Assembly: GCA_016191015.1 (NCBI GenBank)
Contig: JACPPM010000218.1
Span: forward strand, 1-50,184
Length of the DNA stretch: 50,184 nucleotides
Reading direction: 5' to 3'
Origin: Acidobacteriota bacterium
Lineage (GTDB): Bacteria > Acidobacteriota > CAIWXX01
The translations under genes and the position numbers were made by a program. Positions 36,985 through 46,386 of this stretch are shown piece by piece (positions within the stretch are counted from its first letter, which is position 1; each line of letters begins with the position of its first letter). Below the pieces are notes generated by a model. The model made no database searches. It saw only the letters and a list, made by a program, of their open reading frames with translations, and was not told the origin of the DNA.

Positions 36985-37123
36985 TTGGAGAGATCTTCCG
37001 AGCTCCAGAGAGGATGCGAGCAAGGTTTCGATCATCTCCGGTGATGAGACAGGCATGGAAACTCTCTCACACTCCCACGCTTCACGCTCCACGCTCCACG
37101 CTCCACGCTTCACGCTCCACGCT
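36985..37123. repeat. Partial composite element (D) and seven-unit heptamer array (CCACGCT)
   Basis: At about 36985-37022, AGATCTTCCGAGCTCC resembles the 5-prime part of copies A and B. At 37075-37123 seven tandem 7-base words (CCACGCT or TCACGCT) follow without interruption. No inverted arm is present. The block fills the gap between the TPR gene and tex. Confidence 0.75.
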
Positions 37124-37201
37124 CCCTCTCTCTGCCTGCTCTCCGAGGATCACGATCCACACTAAGCGTGCTCCTTGCCCCCGCCCCTGCCTCCTTGTAT
37201 C

Positions 37202-39502
37202 ATGGCCGGCCCTATGGACATGATGTTTGCACTGATTGCTGGTGAGCTGGGTGTTGCGGTACGACAGGTCGAGGCGGCGGCACGACTGCTGGGAGAAGGG
37301 GCGACGGTTCCGTTCATCGCTCGGTACCGGAAGGAGGCCACAGGCGGCCTCGACGACACACAGCTCCGGAGACTCGAGGAGCGGCTTCAGTACCTTCGCG
37401 AGCTCGAGGAGCGACGCGAGACTGTCCTCAAAAGCATCGCAGAGCAGGATAAGCTGACTCCGGAGCTCGAGTCCGAAATCAGATCGGCAGACACCAAGGT
37501 GCGGATCGAGGATCTGTACCTGCCGTACAGGCCGAAGCGGCGCACGAAGGCACAGATTGCGCGGGAGGCCGGGCTGGAACCGCTCGCTCGCGCCCTCATG
37601 GCCGATCCGTCGCTCGCCCCGCTCGACATCGCGACCGGTTTCGTCGACCCTGACAAAGGGGTGCCCGACGCGGTCGCGGCGCTCGAAGGCGCGCGTCAGG
37701 TTCTCATGGAGGATTTTTCCGAAGATCCCGATCTCGCGGGTCGGTTGCGGCAGTTCTTTTGGGAGAACGCCCGAATGACATCGCGGGCGCCCGAAAGCAA
37801 GCAGGATGAGGGCGCGAAGTTCTCTGACTACTTCAAGTTCGAAGAGCCAGTGAGAAACATCCCGTCACATCGAGCGCTGGCTCTGTTTCGAGGACGCAAG
37901 GAGGGGATCCTGAGGCTTGGGTTCGCGATCGATGAAGAGCGCGAGGATGGGACGGCTCCGAACCAGCGCCGGTGCGAGGCGATGATCGCGTCGCGATTCG
38001 GAATCCAGGACCGGGGCCGCCCGGCGGACTCCTGGTTGGTGGAGACGGTCCGTTGCGCATGGAAACCAAAGCTGCTCGCGCGGATGGAATCTGACTCGGA
38101 GACGCGGCTGTGGGAGATGGCCGAGGCCGAAGCGATCCGGGTATTTGGGAAGAACCTGCGCGACCTGCTGCTGGCCGCACCCGCGGGGCCGCGGCCCACG
38201 ATGGGGCTCGACCCGGGAATTCGGACCGGCGTCAAGGTGGCTGTGCTCGACTCGACCGGCAAGCCCCTCGAGACTGCGACGATCTATCCACACGAACCGA
38301 AAAGGGACTGGGCCGGCTCCATCCAGGTGCTCTCACGATTGGCGCGCCACCATGGCGTCGAGCTCATAGCCATCGGAAACGGCACCGCATCCCGCGAGAC
38401 CGACCGGCTGGTGGCGGATCTGCAGAAGGCGGAACCTGACCTGAAACTGACCAAGGTGGTCGTGTCGGAGGCGGGCGCATCGGTCTACAGCGCCTCCGAG
38501 CTTGCGGCGCGCGAGTTTCCGAATCTCGACGTATCCCTCAGAGGGGCCGTTTCGATCGCCCGTCGTTTGCAGGACCCGCTGGCCGAGCTCGTCAAGATCG
38601 ACGCGAAAGCCATTGGCGTGGGCCAGTACCAGCACGATGTCAGCCAGCCGGAGCTGGCGCGGACCCTGGATGCGGTCGTCGAGGATTGCGTCAACGCCGT
38701 CGGCGTGGATCTGAACACGGCGTCTCCGCATCTGCTCGGGCGCATCTCAGGGCTCTCCGCGACGCTGGCGGCCAACATCGTGAGCTATCGGGATCAGCAG
38801 GGCGCGTTCCGCAACAGAACCCAGCTCAGGCAGGTACCCCGTCTCGGAGCGAAGACATTCGAACAGGCCGCCGGCTTCCTGCGGATCATGAACGGCGACA
38901 ACCCGCTCGACTCCTCCGCCGTCCACCCCGAGGCCTATCCTGTCGTCGAACAGCTCGTCAAACGAACCGGTCGCGCGGTGAAATCGCTCATCGGCGATGC
39001 GGCATTTCTGAGATCTTTGCGCGCCGCGGATTTCACCGATGAACGCTTCGGAGAGCCGACGGTGAAGGACATTCTCGGGGAGCTGGAGAAGCCCGGACGC
39101 GACCCACGACCTGAATTCAGGACGGCGGAGTTTAAGGAGGGCGTGCATGAGCTCGAGCACCTCACGCCTGGGATGATCCTCGAAGGCGTCGTCACGAACG
39201 TGACCAATTTTGGGGCGTTCGTCGACATCGGCGTCCACCAGGACGGATTGGTTCATGTATCAGCCCTCGCTGACCGTTTCGTCAAGGACCCCAGGGAAGT
39301 GGTGAAAGCCGGCGATATCGTGAAGGTCAAGGTCCAGGATGTGGATCTGAAACGGCGCCGGATAGCGCTCAGCATGCGCAGCGGCGAAGCGCCGAGCACT
39401 ACGGTCGAGCCGCCGCGACGTGAGAAGGATCGCCGCCCGCAGAAAGAGCAGCGCCCCCAGACCGCCATGGCCGCAGCCTTCGCGAAGATCAAGCTGCGGT
39501 GA
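37202..39502 (+). CDS. tex: RNA-binding transcription accessory protein Tex
   Basis: Tex is a nucleic-acid-binding protein related to eukaryotic Spt6, associated with transcription. The 766-residue product shows the Tex N-terminal region ([20 protein letters not shown]), a YqgF-like domain beginning [16 protein letters not shown] (about residue 340), helix-hairpin-helix segments ([13 protein letters not shown] and later [18 protein letters not shown]), and a C-terminal S1 RNA-binding domain ([20 protein letters not shown]). A charged tail follows. ATG at 37202 or 37214 are both possible; neither has a clear ribosome site. Confidence 0.96.
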   Translation: MAGPMDMMFALIAGELGVAVRQVEAAARLLGEGATVPFIARYRKEATGGLDDTQLRRLEERLQYLRELEERRETVLKSIAEQDKLTPELESEIRSADTKVRIEDLYLPYRPKRRTKAQIAREAGLEPLARALMADPSLAPLDIATGFVDPDKGVPDAVAALEGARQVLMEDFSEDPDLAGRLRQFFWENARMTSRAPESKQDEGAKFSDYFKFEEPVRNIPSHRALALFRGRKEGILRLGFAIDEEREDGTAPNQRRCEAMIASRFGIQDRGRPADSWLVETVRCAWKPKLLARMESDSETRLWEMAEAEAIRVFGKNLRDLLLAAPAGPRPTMGLDPGIRTGVKVAVLDSTGKPLETATIYPHEPKRDWAGSIQVLSRLARHHGVELIAIGNGTASRETDRLVADLQKAEPDLKLTKVVVSEAGASVYSASELAAREFPNLDVSLRGAVSIARRLQDPLAELVKIDAKAIGVGQYQHDVSQPELARTLDAVVEDCVNAVGVDLNTASPHLLGRISGLSATLAANIVSYRDQQGAFRNRTQLRQVPRLGAKTFEQAAGFLRIMNGDNPLDSSAVHPEAYPVVEQLVKRTGRAVKSLIGDAAFLRSLRAADFTDERFGEPTVKDILGELEKPGRDPRPEFRTAEFKEGVHELEHLTPGMILEGVVTNVTNFGAFVDIGVHQDGLVHVSALADRFVKDPREVVKAGDIVKVKVQDVDLKRRRIALSMRSGEAPSTTVEPPRREKDRRPQKEQRPQTAMAAAFAKIKLR

Positions 39503-39525
39503 GTGGGCGCGGGCATGACCGCGAC

Positions 39526-39619
39526 GTCATCCTGAGGAGCCGGGCGGAGCCCGGTGACGAAGGATCTCCAGAATGGGCTGCCGGTCAGGGATGAGATCCT
39601 TCGCTCCGCTCAGGATGAC
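39526..39619. repeat. CATCCTGAGG-type palindromic repeat, copy 2
   Basis: The left arm (39526-39568) starts GTCATCCTGAGGAGCCGGGC and the right arm (39593-39619) ends CTCAGGATGAC, matching copy 1 at 17409-17514. It lies between the convergent tex and glycosyltransferase genes and could act as a bidirectional terminator. Confidence 0.85.
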
Positions 39620-39635
39620 GTGCGGCGGCGGCGCC

Positions 39636-40790
39636 CTATGGGTGGCTCGCCTTCTGCAACGTCCTCTCGTACTTCTCCAGAATCCGCTCCCACGTGTAGT
39701 TCTCCCGCACATAGCGGCGGCCGTTTTCGCCCATGCTGGCTGCCAGCTCGCGGTGGCGGAGAAGGAGCGACAAGGTCTCGCCAAACTCGTCGAAGTTGTC
39801 GTAGAAGAGCCCGGCGTTGGAGCGCAGGCAATGATCGCGCAAGACGTCACTGCCGCCGCTCACGAGCACCGGCCGCCCCATGGCCATCGCTTCGAGAGCG
39901 ACGATCGAGAGGCTTTCGAGGCGTGAGGGGACGACCGTGACCGTGGCGGCCCCGTAGGCGGCGAACTTCTCCTGCTCGGACACATACCCGAGATAGTGAA
40001 TCTCAGGGTGCTGCGGAAGCTGCATGTGGAGACTGCCCATGAAGTAGAGATGGCAGGGCATGACGTGGACGCGAAAACGGATGAAGAATTCGATGAGCTC
40101 AGCGCATCCCTTTCCCGAGTCAATCCGTCCAGCATATAGCAGGCTTGGAGTCTCCAGACGCATGTCGCGTCCGAGCGCCTCGGGTACGGAGATTCCGACT
40201 CCGGCCACCTCGCGAAACCTGGCCGGCGGCTGATAGGCTTCATCCACCAGCCGCTTCTCCGCGTGGGTGTTGAAAACAAAACCATCGGGCCGCCGGTAGA
40301 CATCCCGATACATCCGCAGGCTCGCGGCCGGCTCGCGGTGCGCCGTCGGCACCATGACCACGGGACGGTCAACGACCTTCAGCCCCTCGACCGTCGGATA
40401 GTAGAGATACGTGTAGAAGAGGAACGCGTCATAGTGTCCCTGATCGGTTCTCAGCGCTTCGATGAGCTCAGGGCAGTACGGCCCCTGCAGCTCCAACCAC
40501 TTCCGCTCATCATCATCCGCATGCTCGTTCGCGTAAATCCAGTCGGAGTACCGGTTGAAACTCTCCTGGTCGCGTTCGCGAAGCGACCGGAACCGCCGCA
40601 CAGTCACGCGGTCGTCGATCGATTCCCCCTCCGGATAGTGATCGCGCCAGGTGACATAGTCGAGTGCCGTGGTGGTGTAGACCGTGATGGCATGCCGCTG
40701 AGCCAGCCGGCGCACGGTCTCACGGCAGAGGCTCTCCGAACCTCCCGTGATCTCCTTGCCGTATCTTTGGATGACGACGGCGATCTTCAT
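39636..40790 (-). CDS. GT4-like glycosyltransferase (A1)
   Basis: The 384-residue product is a GT-B-fold glycosyltransferase. It starts MKIAVVIQRYGKEITGG; the C-terminal half has LYAGRIDSGKGCAEL and the donor-site motif VVPSRLESLSIVALEAMAMGRP. It is a paralogue of the gene at 43057: both have QRYG, TWxxHY and ALDYxTW blocks. ATG at 40790 opens the conserved fold; an upstream ATG at 40844 overlaps the preceding stop. It is the last gene of the polysaccharide operon. Donor and acceptor sugars cannot be told. Confidence 0.9.
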   Translation of the reverse strand: MKIAVVIQRYGKEITGGSESLCRETVRRLAQRHAITVYTTTALDYVTWRDHYPEGESIDDRVTVRRFRSLRERDQESFNRYSDWIYANEHADDDERKWLELQGPYCPELIEALRTDQGHYDAFLFYTYLYYPTVEGLKVVDRPVVMVPTAHREPAASLRMYRDVYRRPDGFVFNTHAEKRLVDEAYQPPARFREVAGVGISVPEALGRDMRLETPSLLYAGRIDSGKGCAELIEFFIRFRVHVMPCHLYFMGSLHMQLPQHPEIHYLGYVSEQEKFAAYGAATVTVVPSRLESLSIVALEAMAMGRPVLVSGGSDVLRDHCLRSNAGLFYDNFDEFGETLSLLLRHRELAASMGENGRRYVRENYTWERILEKYERTLQKASHP

Positions 40791-40836
40791 GGGACCCCCG
40801 TTTGCCCGCCTGCCCGCACCCCGGCCGTTACCGTTT

Positions 40837-41901
40837 TCAGCCATGCAGCAGCATCTCGAGATATCGGTCGAACTGCCTTTCGATGCGGTCGGTGCTGAAG
40901 TACTCGAGGCGTGCGCGCTGGTTTTCCAGGATCGCTTCGTGCAAGCTCGCGTCCTCGCACACCTGCCACACGGCCTCCGCGGCAACAGCCGGATCCGGTG
41001 AGCTCAGCAGGAACCCCGCACCGTCCAGCGTAAAAGGGACGGCCCCTCGCCCCAGCGCCACGACCGGTAGGTCGAGACGCATCGACTCGACCAGCGGCAC
41101 GCAGAAGCCTTCGTGCTCGGACATCGAAAGGAAACAGTGGCTATGACGGTAGTAGGTGACCAACTCCTCATGCGTCACGTGCCCGGTGAAGACAACGTCT
41201 TCGGGGCTGAGCCAGAGACGGGCTGCCAGGTCCGCCAGACTGTTGCTGTAGGCAGGGAGCAATGTGTTCCGGCCAACCACCAGCAGCCGCACGGCCGGGG
41301 CGACGAATTTCTTGTAGTAGAAGAGCGTCTTGATCAGGTTCTCCACCCGCTTGTTGGGGACGATCCGTCCGACGAAGAGGATATTCCGGCGCCCGTCACT
41401 CAAGCTCCGTGCCAACGCCCCGCATTCCGCCGCATCGTATCTCGAAAGGTCCAGAAAGATCGGGAACTCGCCCGTCCTCCGGAAGCCCAGGACCTCAAGC
41501 TCGATGCGATTGTACTCGGAATCCGCGAGGGCAAGGTCCACGGACTCTACTAACGTAGTAATCTCCTGGCGCCCGGCGGCGCACATCCTTGCGAGCCCCT
41601 CGCTATACGGTTCGAAGAATTGGGGGGGTGTGATGTTATGGTAGATGATGCCCCGCTTGCCGCCGAAACGGCGGAGCCGTTCAGTGAGCGGCGATGGCAA
41701 GGCAAAGTGGAGAAAGACGGCATCAGCCGCATCCGCCGCGGTGTCGAAGGACCGGGCATCGAGCCCTTCATCGACCGTCAACGCGTAGATGTCAGACTCG
41801 AATCCCTTGGACCGGAGGTATCCCCGGATATGAGCGGCGCTGTCGCCGATGGCATCGCCGGCATGGAAGGCCGGGAGCCATTGATCGATCCTTCTAGCCA
41901 T
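40837..41901 (-). CDS. GT4-like glycosyltransferase (B1)
   Basis: The 354-residue product has the segments HAGDAIGDSAAHIRGYL, GIIYHNITPPQFF, DSEYNRIELEVLGF, FVGRIVPNKRVENLIK, FTGHVTHEELVTYYRHS and MSEHEGFCVPLVESM, all in GT4 order, including the donor-binding EGFCVPLVE. These same blocks occur in the neighbouring gene at 41915, so the two are tandem duplicates. Thirteen bases separate them. It probably adds one sugar of the same repeat unit built by the operon. Confidence 0.9.
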   Translation of the reverse strand: MARRIDQWLPAFHAGDAIGDSAAHIRGYLRSKGFESDIYALTVDEGLDARSFDTAADAADAVFLHFALPSPLTERLRRFGGKRGIIYHNITPPQFFEPYSEGLARMCAAGRQEITTLVESVDLALADSEYNRIELEVLGFRRTGEFPIFLDLSRYDAAECGALARSLSDGRRNILFVGRIVPNKRVENLIKTLFYYKKFVAPAVRLLVVGRNTLLPAYSNSLADLAARLWLSPEDVVFTGHVTHEELVTYYRHSHCFLSMSEHEGFCVPLVESMRLDLPVVALGRGAVPFTLDGAGFLLSSPDPAVAAEAVWQVCEDASLHEAILENQRARLEYFSTDRIERQFDRYLEMLLHG

Positions 41902-41906
41902 GAGGC

Positions 41907-41920
41907 GTTAGCCCTTAGCC
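41907..41920. repeat. GTTAGCC heptamer pair containing a stop codon
   Basis: Two 7-base words (GTTAGCC, CTTAGCC) lie between the B1 and B2 glycosyltransferase genes. The TAA stop of B2 (complement at 41915-41917) is inside the second word. The same word forms the array at 1460-1487. Confidence 0.65.
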
Positions 41921-43024
41921 GGAATGGGCCCGGGCAGTATGGTCGGTCCCGACGCGCGCACCCGTCGTGGCCACCTGCGCGACGTAGTCGAGAAGGAGCT
42001 TGCCGGTGATGGAGGGGTCGTAGCTGGCCAACGCCTCTCTCTGGCGCTCCAAGACCGACTTGCGGAGCTCGACATCCACACGGAGATGCTCGGCCATCTC
42101 AGCCATGGCCGCGAAATCCTTCGTGTCGAAAAGGACTCCCGCGCCCCGCAGAGTGTCTGGGATCGCCGATGATGCGGCTGCGATGACCGGGATGTCGAAG
42201 TGGAAGGCCTCGAGCAACGGTACGCAGAACCCTTCGTGCTCGCTCATGCACACAAACACGTCGCTCAACCGATAGTACGCCGCCACCTCTTCATTGGTGA
42301 CGTGTCCGGTGAAATGGACGCGCTGAGTGCCCAGAGACCTGACCATATCTCTGATGGTCCAGTAGTAGCGCTCGAATCCGCGATAGTCGCCGACAATGAA
42401 AAGGCGCGAGTTGGCATGGATGTGTTTCTGGTAGATATGGAACATCTTGACCACGTCTTCGATCTTCTTGTTCGGGATGATCCGGCCGACGAAGATGAAG
42501 GTGTGACAATCGTCGCCGTGGATTCGGCGCGGCATATCGCTGGTGCGGTCGAATTTCGAGAAGTCGACGATGATCGGAAGGACGCCGGTCGGAGCGAATC
42601 CCACATTTTCCAGCTCCTGACGATTGTATTCGCTGTCGCCGAGCCCGAGTGAAACGCACCGGGTGAATCGGGTCAGCTCTTTGCGACCAAGGTAGCAGAG
42701 CTGTGCCAGCACGAGGTTAGTGTCGAGGAAGAAGTGCATGGGAGTGATGTTGTGATAGATGAGGATCTTGCGATCGGGGAGCTTCGGAACCATGCCGGAG
42801 ACGGGCGAGCCGATCGAGAAATGGAAGATGAGCACGTTGTCGGGGGAGGCGATTTTCGGATATAGCTCGAACCGCTTCACATGGCTCGCCATACGCGGGT
42901 GATAGAGCTGGCAGTAGATATCCGATTCATGGCCGGCAGCTCGCAGGATGCGTTGGATTGCGAGCGTATCGTCACCGATGGCGTCGCCGTAGCTGAGGGC
43001 AGTGAGCATCTGGTGAACGTGCAT
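41915..43024 (-). CDS. GT4-like glycosyltransferase (B2)
   Basis: The 369-residue product has SYGDAIGDDTLAIQRIL, LIYHNITPMHFF, DSEYNRQELENVGF, FVGRIIPNKKIEDVVK, FTGHVTNEEVAAYYR and MSEHEGFCVPLLEAF, the GT4 fold and donor site. It is a close paralogue of the B1 gene downstream. The shared motif set (GDAIGD at the start, YHNITP) marks both as one subfamily often found in envelope polysaccharide clusters. Its stop codon lies within a GTTAGCC heptamer. Confidence 0.9.
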   Translation of the reverse strand: MHVHQMLTALSYGDAIGDDTLAIQRILRAAGHESDIYCQLYHPRMASHVKRFELYPKIASPDNVLIFHFSIGSPVSGMVPKLPDRKILIYHNITPMHFFLDTNLVLAQLCYLGRKELTRFTRCVSLGLGDSEYNRQELENVGFAPTGVLPIIVDFSKFDRTSDMPRRIHGDDCHTFIFVGRIIPNKKIEDVVKMFHIYQKHIHANSRLFIVGDYRGFERYYWTIRDMVRSLGTQRVHFTGHVTNEEVAAYYRLSDVFVCMSEHEGFCVPLLEAFHFDIPVIAAASSAIPDTLRGAGVLFDTKDFAAMAEMAEHLRVDVELRKSVLERQREALASYDPSITGKLLLDYVAQVATTGARVGTDHTARAHSG

Positions 43025-43056
43025 GCCTGCTGCCTCTACGCGAGCACGATCTTCGC

Positions 43057-44286
43057 CTAGAACCCGAATCGCCGCCAGAAGGGGCGGAGCGGCGGGGCGG
43101 GAGGCTTGGGCTGTTGTCGTTCGAGAGTCTCGATCAGAGTCATGTACTTCCGTTCGAGCACATCCCAGGAGTAGTTCTGTCTGAAATAGCGTCGGCCGTT
43201 GAAGCCCAGCTCGTCCCGAAGCCTCTCTCTTTCTTCGAGGAACTTCAGCGTCTCGACGAACTCATCGTAGCTCTCGTAGAAAAGGCCGCCGTTGCTGCGA
43301 AGACACTGTCCTTTCAGGACATCGCAGAGACCGTTGGCAAGAACCGGCTTGCCGAGGGCCCAGGCCTCGAGAGTGACCATCGAGAGGCTTTCGTATTGGG
43401 AGGGCATCATGAGCAGATCAGCGCCCTTGATCGCGTTGAACTTGTCTTCGTCGCTGAGGAACCCCAGGTGGATGATCGAAGGGTGAGCTGGAATCGGGAG
43501 GATGTTGCTCCCGACCAGCACCAGTTTCAACTTGCTGCCTGTCTGGGCGACATACTTCTGAAAGAAATCGAAGAGCTCCTTGCAGCCCTTGTTCTCGTCG
43601 ATCCTTCCGACATAGACGGCATACCGTCCCTGGAGTCCGAATCTCTTCACAAACTCCGCAGGGTTGGTCCGCTCCGGAATATTGGAGCCGACCCCGACCA
43701 CATCCCCGAGCACGCTGGCAGCCTTGTCCGACATCCCGATGATCATTTCGCGCTCCTCGTGCGAGTTGAAGATGATCGCGCGAGGTCGACAAAACAGGGG
43801 CTTCCAGATCGAAAAAGCGGTGATCGCATCGCGTTCGGCGGTCGGGACGAGCAGTGCCTTATGCGGGACCACCTGCAGCCCATGGTACGTGTGGTAGTAG
43901 CGGTAGCTGAAAAAGATGAAGTAGTCATATGTGTCGCGATTCTTCTCGATGTACCGTATCAGCGAGGGGCTCCAAGGGCCCTCGAGCCTGAGCCACCTCA
44001 GCTCGTCCCGCTCCGTCCTGGGATACCGCAGTAGGCGATCCTGCCAGCGTCCGAACGCCACAGGATCTCGCTCCCGCAGTACCTTGAAGCGCCGGACGGG
44101 GATCTTGTTCACGAAATCGAATCGGTGGGTATAGTGGTTTTTCCAGGTAATGTAGTCGAGAGCACAGGTGGTAAGCACCTCGACTTCCGCGTGACCGCTC
44201 AGGTGCTCCGCGATCAGCCGGGCGTGGTACTCGGCCCCGCCGTTGATCTCCAGTCCGTAGCGCTGGACGACAAGTGCGATCTTCAT
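43057..44286 (-). CDS. GT4-like glycosyltransferase (A2)
   Basis: The 409-residue product starts MKIALVVQRYGLEINGGAEY and has VYVGRIDENKGCKELFDFF, HLGFLSDEDKFNAIKGADLL and MMPSQYESLSMVTLEAWALG. It parallels gene A1 closely, so the outer pair of the four genes are paralogues. ATG at 44286 opens the conserved fold; an in-frame ATG six codons upstream is not conserved. It is the second gene of the operon, 48 bases after the coiled-coil gene. Confidence 0.9.
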   Translation of the reverse strand: MKIALVVQRYGLEINGGAEYHARLIAEHLSGHAEVEVLTTCALDYITWKNHYTHRFDFVNKIPVRRFKVLRERDPVAFGRWQDRLLRYPRTERDELRWLRLEGPWSPSLIRYIEKNRDTYDYFIFFSYRYYHTYHGLQVVPHKALLVPTAERDAITAFSIWKPLFCRPRAIIFNSHEEREMIIGMSDKAASVLGDVVGVGSNIPERTNPAEFVKRFGLQGRYAVYVGRIDENKGCKELFDFFQKYVAQTGSKLKLVLVGSNILPIPAHPSIIHLGFLSDEDKFNAIKGADLLMMPSQYESLSMVTLEAWALGKPVLANGLCDVLKGQCLRSNGGLFYESYDEFVETLKFLEERERLRDELGFNGRRYFRQNYSWDVLERKYMTLIETLERQQPKPPAPPLRPFWRRFGF

Positions 44287-44334
44287 GAGTGGAAGCAGGG
44301 GCACACGACGAGTCGACGAGCGGCAGCGGGACTG

Positions 44335-45219
44335 CTAGGCCCCATCGTCCGGCTTGCCCGTCCCCGGACCCGGCTCGACAGACGTGACCGCGTCTTCCAC
44401 CCGTTGGACCTGCTCCTCGAGGATCGCCTCGCGCTTGCCCTGCACCTCAAGCCGGTCGTTGATCTCCGCAAGCCGGCTCTTGAGGTTCTGGTTCTCGATC
44501 GCCAGCTTCGTCAATTCGGCCACCAGGTTCGTCTGGATTTCGTGAAGGAGCCGCACATAGTGAACGGTCCGGTCTATCTTCGTCTCAACGAGAGTCACGA
44601 CGGCCGTCTCCAGGGCGGTGCGCGTCGCCTCGGCACGCTCGCTCTGGGAGTCGATGCGCTGGAGAATCTGGTCGTCGCGATCGCGGAGGGCGACGATCTG
44701 CAGCTGGAGCCTATCGCTGAGGGCGACTGTCATCTCGCGCAGAGCCTGGTTCACCTGCGATTGCTCGTACACGAAAGCATCCACGTTCACGAACAGCTTG
44801 AGGAGAGGACGGGTGAACTTTCTGATCAGCATCAGGAATCGGCCGGAGGCGCCCCGGGACGAGTAGAACAGCGATTCCGCCGATATGTTGGGCCGCTCGA
44901 AGACCAGTTGGGGTCTCGTGAAGGGATCGACCAGGGGTGGATGGGGCTCCTGTGGCTTCGGCCTGAGCAGCTCCGCAATTCCCTCAGCGTCCTCCGCGTA
45001 GAGAGCCTTCGCCCGCATCGGCCGGACCTGATGCGGATCCGGGAGAGGCTTGAGCTTCATCGCCTGCAGATCTTCGAGCTCGGTCCCAATGTTCAAGTCC
45101 TTCTTTTTCTGCTCGATCCGCCGGCGGATCTGCGCCATGATCTCCGCTACGTTCACCGGCCTCCGCCTTTGCTGCCCCTGTTGCGGCGGCGGCGGCGGCG
45201 GCTGTCTGCGCTGGTCCAT
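44335..45219 (-). CDS. Coiled-coil protein of the polysaccharide operon
   Basis: The 294-residue product has a proline/glutamine-rich N-terminus, a basic helix VNVAEIMAQIRRRIEQKK, a middle region with a cluster RFLMLIRKFTRPLLKLFVN that may contact membrane, and a long coiled coil (about 160-285). No enzymatic motif is visible. Similar coiled-coil parts accompany methyltransferase or chain-length proteins such as WbdD in O-antigen systems; here the enzyme part is missing. A role as ruler or scaffold for the following glycosyltransferases is inference. ATG at 45219 has GGAG seven bases upstream. Confidence 0.7.
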   Translation of the reverse strand: MDQRRQPPPPPPQQGQQRRRPVNVAEIMAQIRRRIEQKKKDLNIGTELEDLQAMKLKPLPDPHQVRPMRAKALYAEDAEGIAELLRPKPQEPHPPLVDPFTRPQLVFERPNISAESLFYSSRGASGRFLMLIRKFTRPLLKLFVNVDAFVYEQSQVNQALREMTVALSDRLQLQIVALRDRDDQILQRIDSQSERAEATRTALETAVVTLVETKIDRTVHYVRLLHEIQTNLVAELTKLAIENQNLKSRLAEINDRLEVQGKREAILEEQVQRVEDAVTSVEPGPGTGKPDDGA

Positions 45220-45243
45220 CTCAAACTCCAATAAAGAACTGCT

Positions 45244-45273
45244 AATCTATTGAACCATTCCCGACAGTGTCAA
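45244..45273 (-). promoter_or_regulatory. Sigma70-type promoter of the polysaccharide operon
   Basis: On the minus strand TTGACA (45273-45268) and TAGATT (45249-45244) are 18 bases apart, ending about 25 bases before the ATG of the coiled-coil gene. No other strong promoter precedes the five-gene operon. Confidence 0.7.
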
Positions 45274-45377
45274 GCGAAGCTCGAGTCGGACGTAGGGTCG
45301 TCAACGTCGTCGCGAGCGATCCTGCACTTTCTCCCGAACGGGACTGAAGACGCTCACATGACCCCGGCGGCCGGCGT

Positions 45378-46232
45378 TCACGCCTTGTGCTCGTCTTCGA
45401 GGTGACGCTTCTTGCCACGTCCCAGCTGGACAGATCGTTGATAGGCTGCCCAGACAGCGCGCGATACTGCTGTTCGAAAGCCCGCCTTCTCCAGATAGTA
45501 GAGCGCCTCGGCCGACGTGCCTCCCGGCGACGTCACCTGATTGCGCAGCTTGGCCGGATGCTGCGGAGCCTGTCGCGCGTACTCCACCGCACCCTTCAGC
45601 GTCTGGAGAACAAGCCGCTCGGAAAGGTCCCTCGGAAAACCCAGGTGCACACCCGCGTCGATCAGTGCCTCCATGAAAAGGAAAACATAGGAGGGGCCGG
45701 TCCCGGAAAGTGCCGTGGCCATGTCCAGGTAGTCCTCATCTTCGACGTACACCTCTTCTCCGAGGGCACTCAGAATCGCCCGCGCCTGCTCACGCTGCGC
45801 AGGATTCACCTCGGGCGAGGCTGTCCATACCGTGATGCCCTCACCAATCTGCGCCGGCGTGTTTGGCATCGATCGAACAACGGTCGTGTGCGCAAGCCCG
45901 TGCTCGATCGTGTTGATGCGCGCACCCGCCACGATCGATATGACCAGCGCGGGGCCGGGAATGTGCCCTTTGAGCCCCGGGAGCACATGGGGCAGTACCT
46001 GGGGCTTCACTGACAGAACCACGACATTCGCCCCCTCGACAGCCTCCCTATTATCCGTACACGCCTTGATGCCGAAGCTCTCGCCGAGCTCTTTCACACG
46101 CATCGTCCCGCCGCGCCCCGCGCGAGCCGGCCCGGCAGCCACGATATCCGCCGCGGTCACGATATTCTTGTTCAACAGCCCCTTGATCATCGCCTCGGCC
46201 ATCACCCCGGGCCCAATAAACCCTACTCGCAT
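45378..46232 (-). CDS. proC: Pyrroline-5-carboxylate reductase
   Basis: ProC reduces pyrroline-5-carboxylate to L-proline with NAD(P)H, the last step of proline synthesis. The 284-residue product has the N-terminal dinucleotide loop (FIGPGVMAEAMIKGLL), the SVKPQVL segment, RSMPNTPAQIGEG, and the C-terminal signature ALSGTGPSYVFLFMEALIDAGV and VTSPGGTSAEAL. The usual loop is GxGxMA; here it is GPGVMA. ATG at 46232 follows GGGAGG; a TTG two codons upstream is unnecessary. It is separated from the UDG gene by an inverted heptamer array. Confidence 0.96.
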   Translation of the reverse strand: MRVGFIGPGVMAEAMIKGLLNKNIVTAADIVAAGPARAGRGGTMRVKELGESFGIKACTDNREAVEGANVVVLSVKPQVLPHVLPGLKGHIPGPALVISIVAGARINTIEHGLAHTTVVRSMPNTPAQIGEGITVWTASPEVNPAQREQARAILSALGEEVYVEDEDYLDMATALSGTGPSYVFLFMEALIDAGVHLGFPRDLSERLVLQTLKGAVEYARQAPQHPAKLRNQVTSPGGTSAEALYYLEKAGFRTAVSRAVWAAYQRSVQLGRGKKRHLEDEHKA

Positions 46233-46246
46233 GCCCAACCTCCCGG

Positions 46247-46386
46247 AGAAATTAGAAATTCAAAATTCAAATTCAAAAAACAAGAACCGCCAATCCTGAT
46301 CGGGAAACATTCTCGATCCAGCCTCTTCACATCGGTCCTCAACCCTTCGATCTCCAGTTTTTGATTCTTAATCTTTGATTTCTAAT
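46247..46386. repeat. AT-rich inverted heptamer array between UDG and proC genes
   Basis: The left arm at 46247-46274 is AGAAATT, AGAAATT, CAAAATT, CAAATTC. The right arm at 46359-46386 is TTTTGAT, TCTTAAT, CTTTGAT, TTCTAAT, roughly complementary. The last right-arm word contains the TAG stop of the UDG gene. It is far more AT-rich than the rest of the window, but has the same 7-base period as the arrays at 8656 and 20094. Confidence 0.8.

Noticed and set aside
37075-37123. Possible CRISPR array
   Set aside because: The units are only 7 bases with no spacers between them, and no cas gene is in the window.
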